NCBI GenBank assembly: GCA_016710275.1
Contig: JADJXS010000001.1
Coordinates: forward strand, 3,100,001 to 3,164,000
From: Phycisphaerales bacterium
GTDB lineage: Bacteria; Planctomycetota; Phycisphaerae; UBA1845; Fen-1342
Direction of reading: 5' to 3'
Length of the DNA: 64,000 nt
Position 1 is the stretch's first letter. Every line of letters starts with the position of its first letter. Positions 59,212-64,000 of this stretch are shown here, piece by piece. Made by a program: the position numbers and the translations under genes. Under the pieces are notes generated by a model. It was given only the letters and a program-made list of their open reading frames with translations. It searched no databases and was not told the DNA's origin.

Positions 59212-60216
59212 TTGAGAGCGTATCAGTTTGACACATTTGAACTTACGGCGCTCCGCCCCGTCGAACTTCCGACCCCGGAACCGGGCCCGGGCGAGATCCG
59301 GCTGCGGATTCTGGCCCGAAGTCTGAATTATCGCGACCTGCTCATTATTCGCGGGCACTACAACCCGCGGCTCGCACTCCCGGCCATCCCTTTGAGCGAC
59401 GCCGCGGGCGTGATCGATGCACTCGGCCCAGGTGTGGACCGGCTGCGCGTCGGTGACTCCGTCACGACCCACTTCGTCGCCGGCTGGCAGGATGGCGAGA
59501 TGCGCGCTGAGCACCTGCGAACCACGCTCGGAACGCCCGGCCCCGGAATGGCGGCTGAGTCCGTTGTCCTTCCCGCAAGCGCGGTGTTGCCTACGCCGGC
59601 CGGCTGGAGCGCCGCCGAAGCGGCGACGCTGCCGATCGCCGGGTTGACCGCCTGGAGCGCGCTGGTGACGGTCGGCAACGTGCAGCCCGGCCAGACCGTG
59701 CTGACGCTCGGCACCGGCGGCGTGTCGATCTTCGCGCTGCAGATTGCCGTCGCGCGCGGCGCACGGGTGATCATCACCAGCAGCAGCGACGAAAAGCTCC
59801 GGCGCTGCCGCGAATTGGGCGCGTGGGAGACGGTGAATTATCGCTCGACGCCGGCGTGGGAACGGCGCGTGCTTGAGCTGACCGCGAAGTCCGGCGTGGA
59901 CCTGGTGGTCGAAAACGTCGGCGCCGCCACGCTGAATCAATCCGTCGCGTGCACGCGCACCGGCGGAACGGTGGCGCTGCTGGGCGCAATCGCCGGAATG
60001 CGCGCCGAACTGGACACCGGCCAGGTTCTGATGCGCCGCGTGCGGATCTGCGGCGTGATGGTGGACTCGATGGCGGCATTTCACGGGCTGCGCGCGTTCG
60101 TGACCGAGCGGCGGATCCGCCCGGTCATCGATCGGACGTTCGCGTTTGACGCGCTGCCGGACGCGCTTGGCTACATGGAGTCAGGCGCTCATCTGGGGAA
60201 GATCGTCGTGGAATAG
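59212..60216 (+). CDS. MDR-family NAD(P)-dependent oxidoreductase (quinone reductase-like)
   Basis: A 334-residue medium-chain dehydrogenase/reductase. The N-terminal GroES-like domain begins RAYQFDTFELTALRPVELPTPEPGPGEI and includes NYRDLLIIRGHY and GVIDALGPGVDRLRVGDSV. The cofactor-binding domain has VLTLGTGGVSIFALQIAVARGARVIITSSSDEKL. No structural zinc cysteines are present and a catalytic zinc site is not evident, so it belongs to the zinc-independent group. The substrate is unknown. The start is TTG at 59212, with GGAG 6 nt before it. Confidence 0.88.
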   Translation: MRAYQFDTFELTALRPVELPTPEPGPGEIRLRILARSLNYRDLLIIRGHYNPRLALPAIPLSDAAGVIDALGPGVDRLRVGDSVTTHFVAGWQDGEMRAEHLRTTLGTPGPGMAAESVVLPASAVLPTPAGWSAAEAATLPIAGLTAWSALVTVGNVQPGQTVLTLGTGGVSIFALQIAVARGARVIITSSSDEKLRRCRELGAWETVNYRSTPAWERRVLELTAKSGVDLVVENVGAATLNQSVACTRTGGTVALLGAIAGMRAELDTGQVLMRRVRICGVMVDSMAAFHGLRAFVTERRIRPVIDRTFAFDALPDALGYMESGAHLGKIVVE

Positions 60217-60267
60217 GGCGGTCATTTGCGACCACGCGTTACCGATGCGCTGCAACGGGCGAAAAGC

Positions 60268-60292
60268 ATGGCGACGCAAAGGCCGTCGCCAT
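60268..60292. repeat. 25-bp palindrome, copy 1
   Basis: ATGGCGACG and CGTCGCCAT form a 9-bp stem around a seven-base spacer. An identical 25-bp copy lies at 62285-62309. Confidence 0.8.
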
Positions 60293-60333
60293 CGCACCCA
60301 AAATCCGCCAGGGCAACCAACACCCGGCCGGTG

Positions 60334-60365
60334 GCATGCTTTCGCGGTACTCCGCGTAAGCATGC
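60334..60365 (+). repeat. REP-like 32-bp hairpin, copy 1
   Basis: A near-perfect palindrome with GCATGCTT at one end, AAGCATGC at the other, and CGGTACTCCG in the centre. It is preceded by GGT(G). It also lies just downstream of the minus-strand dockerin-like gene and could act as its terminator. Confidence 0.85.
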
Positions 60366-60391
60366 AGGACACGCGGCCTGCGCTCACTCGG

Positions 60392-61741
60392 CTACGGCCC
60401 GTTGACGAGGGCGTCGACGAAGGGGTCGATGTCGAAATTGGTCAGGACGCCGTCGCCGTCCATGTCGCCGAGCGCATCGATGATGCCGGCGAACTGCGGA
60501 TACAGGGCGGCGTAGGCGTCGCGGTCTACCAGCGCGAGGACAAACGGGTCGATGTCGAAATTATCCAGACGCCCGTCACCGGTCATGTCGCCGGGGACGA
60601 TCGGGCGAAGGATGGTCATATAGCGCTGTCCTGGCTCGCCGATTGCGGATGTGTCCGTCCATCCCGCCCAGACCACGCCGTTCTCAGAGACGGTTAGCCG
60701 GGTACCGACCCTTCGAGGGAGTGCCTCGGGGCGGGTATAGGGCACGTTAGCTGCCAACAGTTGCCCTGTCGAATCAAACCACGAGGCAATCGGGTGATTG
60801 AAGTTCCGATGGGTGACGATGAAGGCACCGTTCGCCTGCTCTGCAATTGAGTTCACAGCATAGGGAAACGGTTGAAGGCTTCCCGAGGGTTGTCCTGATG
60901 CGTCGACCGGCAGCAGGAAGTAGTCATCGACTTCCGGATCTTGCAGCAGCACGCGCACTCCCACAGTCGGAGAGCTGAGGAACCGAGAAGCATATAGCCC
61001 GGGGCTTCCAAGGGGCCATTCAGAGAATTGCGAAAAGTCCATGCTAGTCGAACTGACGGATGGGTGAGACCCAGGATTCCGCGTGTAGAGATGAAGTACG
61101 CTGCCATCTGGCTGGACCCTAGCTTCGCCCAGCTCATGCCACTGAGGCGACTGCCAGGACGCAATGGGGAGCAGCGATGAAAGCAACTCACCCGATGAAG
61201 TGAACACGCGCATCACGACATCCGTCGGCGGGGCGATGGGTAGACTTGAGGTGCGATCGAATGCAATGATGACTCGACCATTTCCCGTTGACACCGAAAA
61301 TGTGTCGCCGAGCCCGTCAGTTTCGTCCTTTACCACAAAGCTCGGCCCCATAGGCTGACCGCCGGGGGCAAACACCCTCGCGCGGATGACGCTGCCAAAG
61401 TCGTCTGTCCACACAAACCACCGAAACCCGTCAGCACACACACACGTCCGTTCGTAGCTATCGGGATACCCTTCGTCCACCGGTCGAAGCGGGAGCACTT
61501 CCACTCCGTTTGCGTCGTACTCGGCGAAGACGAACGTCGCAAGAGTCGTGTTGGGCGGATTGATCGCCGTTGTGAACACGGCGACATCGCCGCACGCCGT
61601 CCGACTTCCGCCATAGGGCATTGGAAACTGGATGCGGGAGAATCGAAGCGGGCCTACCGTCAGCAGGTCGGCGGGATACGGCTCGCCGGCCAGCGCCGTG
61701 CCGACCAGCAGGGATGAAAGGACAAGCAAGGAGAGACGCAT
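60392..61741 (-). CDS. Secreted protein with dockerin-like NFDIDPFV tail
   Basis: A 449-residue exported protein. The signal peptide is MRLSLLVLSSLLVGTALA. The main part is beta-rich (about 20-380) with no recognised family; features such as VCADGFRWFVWTDDFGSVIRARVF and FIVTHRNFNHPIASWF resemble beta-propeller-like surface proteins. The C-terminus carries the tandem motif GDGRLDNFDIDPFVLALVDRDAY and GDGVLTNFDIDPFVDALVNGP. The start is ATG at 61741. It is flanked on both sides by copies of the same 32-bp hairpin. Confidence 0.8.
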   Translation of the reverse strand: MRLSLLVLSSLLVGTALAGEPYPADLLTVGPLRFSRIQFPMPYGGSRTACGDVAVFTTAINPPNTTLATFVFAEYDANGVEVLPLRPVDEGYPDSYERTCVCADGFRWFVWTDDFGSVIRARVFAPGGQPMGPSFVVKDETDGLGDTFSVSTGNGRVIIAFDRTSSLPIAPPTDVVMRVFTSSGELLSSLLPIASWQSPQWHELGEARVQPDGSVLHLYTRNPGSHPSVSSTSMDFSQFSEWPLGSPGLYASRFLSSPTVGVRVLLQDPEVDDYFLLPVDASGQPSGSLQPFPYAVNSIAEQANGAFIVTHRNFNHPIASWFDSTGQLLAANVPYTRPEALPRRVGTRLTVSENGVVWAGWTDTSAIGEPGQRYMTILRPIVPGDMTGDGRLDNFDIDPFVLALVDRDAYAALYPQFAGIIDALGDMDGDGVLTNFDIDPFVDALVNGP

Positions 61742-61798
61742 CGTAACACCTCAGTTGCGAACGGGCGATCCGGCAGATCCGCCGCCGTCCGGCGGGTG

Positions 61799-61830
61799 GC
61801 ATGCTTTCGCGGTACTCCGCGTAAGCATGC
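61799..61830 (+). repeat. REP-like 32-bp hairpin, copy 2
   Basis: Identical over 32 bases to the copy at 60334-60365, in the same orientation and again preceded by GGTG, at the other side of the dockerin-like gene. Confidence 0.85.
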
Positions 61831-61954
61831 TCGACTCCGCGCGAGGGGGGATGCTGTTTTGTCGAAGGTGGGGCGCACTATGAGGGCCTCTTGTCGCGGG
61901 GGCGCTCGCGGCAGACCACGACACATGAGCGGCGCGGGGGGCGGCGCTTCGAGA

Positions 61955-61986
61955 ACATGCTTACGCGGTGTACCGCGAAAGCATGC
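61955..61986 (-). repeat. REP-like 32-bp hairpin, copy 3 (inverted)
   Basis: Inverted copy with a changed terminal base and loop base (TACA for TACT). It is followed on the plus strand by CCACC, the complement of the conserved GGTG flank. Confidence 0.8.
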
Positions 61987-62154
61987 CACCCAATTTGCCA
62001 CCCAATTTGCCATCCGCCAGTAACGGCGCGAGCCGCGGTCTTCACGTTTCCCAACTGCACCTTGACTGAATTATCACGCCGATTCGGGTAGATGCAAGAA
62101 AAACCCGGATTTTTTTGCCGCCAGCGGCAGCGGTGCGGCGAGGGCGCATTTCGG

Positions 62155-62204
62155 TCCAGGGCCTGAAGGCCCTGGCAACGATCGTGCGCCTTACGGGCGA
62201 AGAG
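62155..62204 (+). repeat. 50-bp direct repeat with internal palindrome, copy 1
   Basis: Contains CCAGGGCC and GGCCCTGG around a TGAA loop (8-bp perfect stem), then GCAACGATCGTGCGCC. It differs from copy 2 at two positions. Confidence 0.85.
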
Positions 62205-62233
62205 GGATGGAACAGAATGAGGCGCGGGCCGAA

Positions 62234-62283
62234 CTCCAGGGCCTGAAGGCCCTGGCAACGATCGTGCGCCCTACAGGCGAAGA
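62234..62283 (+). repeat. 50-bp direct repeat with internal palindrome, copy 2
   Basis: Second copy, 79 bp downstream of the first, with two substitutions. It runs directly into the 25-bp palindrome at 62285-62309. Confidence 0.85.
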
Positions 62284-62284
62284 G

Positions 62285-62309
62285 CATGGCGACGCAAAGG
62301 CCGTCGCCA
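62285..62309. repeat. 25-bp palindrome, copy 2
   Basis: Identical to the palindrome at 60268-60292. A diverged partial relative lies near the window end (about 63888-63935). Confidence 0.8.
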
Positions 62310-62387
62310 TGAAGATGTATGAAGCGGGGCACCTTGCGGGGCGTTCAGTCTGACGCCATAAGGAACTACCCGCACAAGGAGCCCTTC

Positions 62388-63460
62388 ATGCATTCTAATC
62401 CAACGCAGCCAGCTATCGAACCCAACCAGCGAATCGTCGCGCTCGACGTTCACTGCAAGTTCACCGAACTCGCCGCCGTCTCGCCCGCCGGCAAACGGAT
62501 CGCCTCTCAACGCTGCAACACCACCATCCCCGATGTGCTCGCCGCTCTCCAAAAAGTCAAAAAAGCCCCGAACCGTCATCATCGAAGAAGGATCGCTCGC
62601 CGACTGGCTCATGCGCGGCCTCACCGAGTGCGGCGAATGCGTGCGCATCTGCGACCCACGCCGCAACGCTCTCGTCGCCAAGGACGACGAAAAAGACGAC
62701 CCCATCGACGCGCTCAAACTGGCCCAGCCGCGCGCGGCGGATTCCTCAAGTTCGTGCACCACCCCGAGAGCTTCGAGCGCGTCATTTTCAAACGGCGCAT
62801 CGCGGCTCTATCACGACCGTATCCGCAACCGCGTCCGCCAAGCCAATCGCGTGATCGCCCAGGCGCGGCTCTACGGCGTGATGATCCGCGAGAGCGACTT
62901 TGCCGAAGACACCGCCGCCGTGTTCAAGCAACTGCCCAAACGCAAGGCGGTGCGACGACTTCCAGACGCTGCTTGACGGCTATCAGGCGGCCGTGACGCA
63001 GGCGATGGTGCTGCGCCGCGGCGTGCTCAAACTGTCGAAAGCCTATCCCGAGATCGCGCGTTTTCAGTCGCTGCCGGGTTATGGCCCGATCCGCGCCGCG
63101 ACGTTTTTCGCGTTTCTGGACACGCCCTGGCGATTTCGCAGCAAGGCCGCGGTGTGGAAGTATGTCGGCATCGGGCTGTGCCGGCGCGGCAGCGGCGGAT
63201 CGGTGACGTTGCATGTTCCGAACCAGGTGAATCGGGTGCTGAAAAGTGCCGTGCTGGGCGCGGCGATGAACGCCGTCGGCGGCGACGGCGAGTTTTCGCG
63301 TCTGCATGAGAGGTGGGTGAAGAATGGATTGACGGCTCGCATGGCACGCCGCAATGTGGCTCGGCTGCAGACGGCGGTGTTGTGGGGCATGTGGAAAAGC
63401 GGCGGCGAGTACCGTTGCGATCGGATCGCGCGGCTGTTGGAGCCGGTGACGGTTTCCTGA
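62388..63460 (+). pseudogene. IS110-family transposase, inactivated by several frameshifts
   Basis: Remnant of a DEDD transposase (IS110). N-terminal RNase-H-like pieces are IVALDVHCKFTELAAVSP, VIIEEGSLADWLMRGL and DDEKDDPIDALKLAQ. The C-terminal Transposase_20-like part has SLPGYGPIRAATFFAFLDTPWRF and GLCRRGSGGS. To follow the protein one must change frame at about 62559-62564 (A6 run), 62725-62740, 62797-62808 and 62950-62958. The start is ATG at 62388 with AAGGAG upstream. IS110 elements lack long inverted repeats, so the ends cannot be placed. At least four indels in 400 bases suggest real decay. Confidence 0.88.
62900..63460 (+). CDS. Intact 3' frame of the IS110 transposase remnant
   Basis: This open frame codes for the C-terminal Transposase_20-like domain from about 62955 on (FQTLLDGYQAAVTQAMVLRRGVLKLSK to the stop). 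The first ~18 residues are from the wrong frame. It is not expected to transpose on its own. Confidence 0.5.
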   Translation: MPKTPPPCSSNCPNARRCDDFQTLLDGYQAAVTQAMVLRRGVLKLSKAYPEIARFQSLPGYGPIRAATFFAFLDTPWRFRSKAAVWKYVGIGLCRRGSGGSVTLHVPNQVNRVLKSAVLGAAMNAVGGDGEFSRLHERWVKNGLTARMARRNVARLQTAVLWGMWKSGGEYRCDRIARLLEPVTVS

Positions 63461-64000
63461 ACGATTCGCGGCTCGTCGCAAGCGAGCGGCGTTGTCGGCT
63501 TTGCGTGCGTGCGGAGTTCCGAGGGTGCCATTGAACGGGATCGCAGGCGATCCGCAGTTCTCGCGACATGAATGAACCCGCAGTACGTTTGCCACGCTCG
63601 ACCATCCTGATGGACCTCATTTGAGAGTCCCGAATAGGTGCCTGGGCGGCGTTACTTTGACCGCCACGGTATGCGTGATGAAGCAGGATGGCTGCCAAGG
63701 ACAATGCGGCTGTGTGGTTTGGACGAGTGACGCGAGGGGATGATGGAGGCAGTCGCAGCCGTCGGCGCGGATCGCGTCGGCAGTGCTTGGCCGAATCATG
63801 GGGCGCCCCTGCGAAGGTCACGATTTTGGTGCGTCCGCGGGGAAAGTCTGTTGACATTCGCCTTCATATAGGTGGCACCCGGCACCCGGCGACGCAGAGC
63901 CGTCGGCATGGTACACGACAAGTGCCGTCGCCATGGCACCCGGCACCCTGCATGGGACGCCGGGTTTCTGCCCGGTGTCTTGCCCTGCACCGCCCAGAAG
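63461..64000. other. Region downstream of the IS110 remnant, no gene supported
   Basis: About 540 bases without a recognisable gene; the ORFs present look like chance frames of GC-rich DNA. The last ~130 bases are rich in GGCACCCGGCACC-type and GCCGTCGCCAT-type repeats. They end in TGCACCGCCCAGAAG, the beginning of the repeat family seen at 53451-53533. The right boundary of the IS element may lie here but cannot be fixed. Confidence 0.5.

Larger units (their letters stand above)
61742..62387. other. Repeat-rich intergenic region between the dockerin-like gene and the IS110 remnant
   Basis: No gene is supported. The region carries two 32-bp hairpins in opposite orientation, two 50-bp direct repeats and one 25-bp palindrome, each listed separately. 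AT-rich stretches occur at 61990-62015 (tandem ACCCAATTTGCC) and at 62070-62115. Confidence 0.6.

Noticed and set aside
62559..62565. A6G run in the IS110 remnant as programmed frameshift signal
   Set aside because: IS110 transposases are normally one frame, and at least three more frame changes follow, so the run is just one of several indels.

Overview
The window is GC-rich DNA from a free-living bacterium, most likely a member of the Planctomycetota (Phycisphaerae-like). This is inferred from four kinds of evidence: secreted proteins ending in a tandem NNFDIDPFV dockerin-like motif, a prepilin-type protein with a C-terminal HxxxxxxxxxDG-like tail, a collagen-like/YadA-head-like lipoprotein, and many large secreted or membrane proteins among ordinary housekeeping genes. 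Genes lie on both strands, mostly singly or in short overlapping operons. GTG and TTG starts with a clear Shine-Dalgarno are common.

Layout. 1-5 kb: 2-oxoglutarate dehydrogenase E2 (cut by the window edge), a membrane HEAT-repeat protein, a PyrK-type flavin/iron-sulfur subunit and a secreted calcium-repeat protein. 5-12 kb: a 1448-residue protein with three tandem amidohydrolase-like units, a UVR-motif protein, nadD and a TPR protein. 12-16 kb: one large secreted repeat protein broken by two frameshifts. 16-24.9 kb: glpX, a GT39-like membrane transferase, a GHL10-type secreted hydrolase, a membrane coiled-coil protein and a thioredoxin-fold protein without cysteines. 24.8-34 kb: an S41 peptidase, a CPBP protease, a lipoprotein amidase, a pilin-like protein, GNAT acetyltransferases and a phosphodiester glycosidase. 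34-42 kb: tRNA-Arg, rpmH and a surface-polysaccharide set (O-antigen-ligase-like, WecA/MraY-like, DUF4416, ManA, ComEA-like, GH10-like). 42-51 kb: membrane/TPR proteins, a Ski2-like helicase, a coiled-coil protein, xseB and the collagen-like lipoprotein. 51-57 kb: SRP RNA next to dnaX, then accC, tRNA-Ser and acsA. 57-60 kb: two TlpA-like thioredoxins and an MDR oxidoreductase. 60-64 kb: a dockerin-like protein set among palindromic repeats and a decayed IS110 element.

Main discoveries. (1) The TlpA-like gene at 57467-58222 has an in-frame UGA exactly where its adjacent paralogue has the first cysteine of its CPPC redox motif. A hairpin of bacterial SECIS geometry follows 19 nt later, so this looks like a selenoprotein (UGPC). 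(2) dnaX carries an A10 run containing the A-AAA-AAG heptamer, and both alternative frames stop within a few codons. That is the architecture that makes the short gamma subunit beside tau. (3) Several genes have TACACT or TATACT only 6-7 nt before the ATG with no Shine-Dalgarno, which suggests leaderless transcripts. (4) Several families of short palindromic repeats cluster around the last secreted protein and the IS110 remnant.
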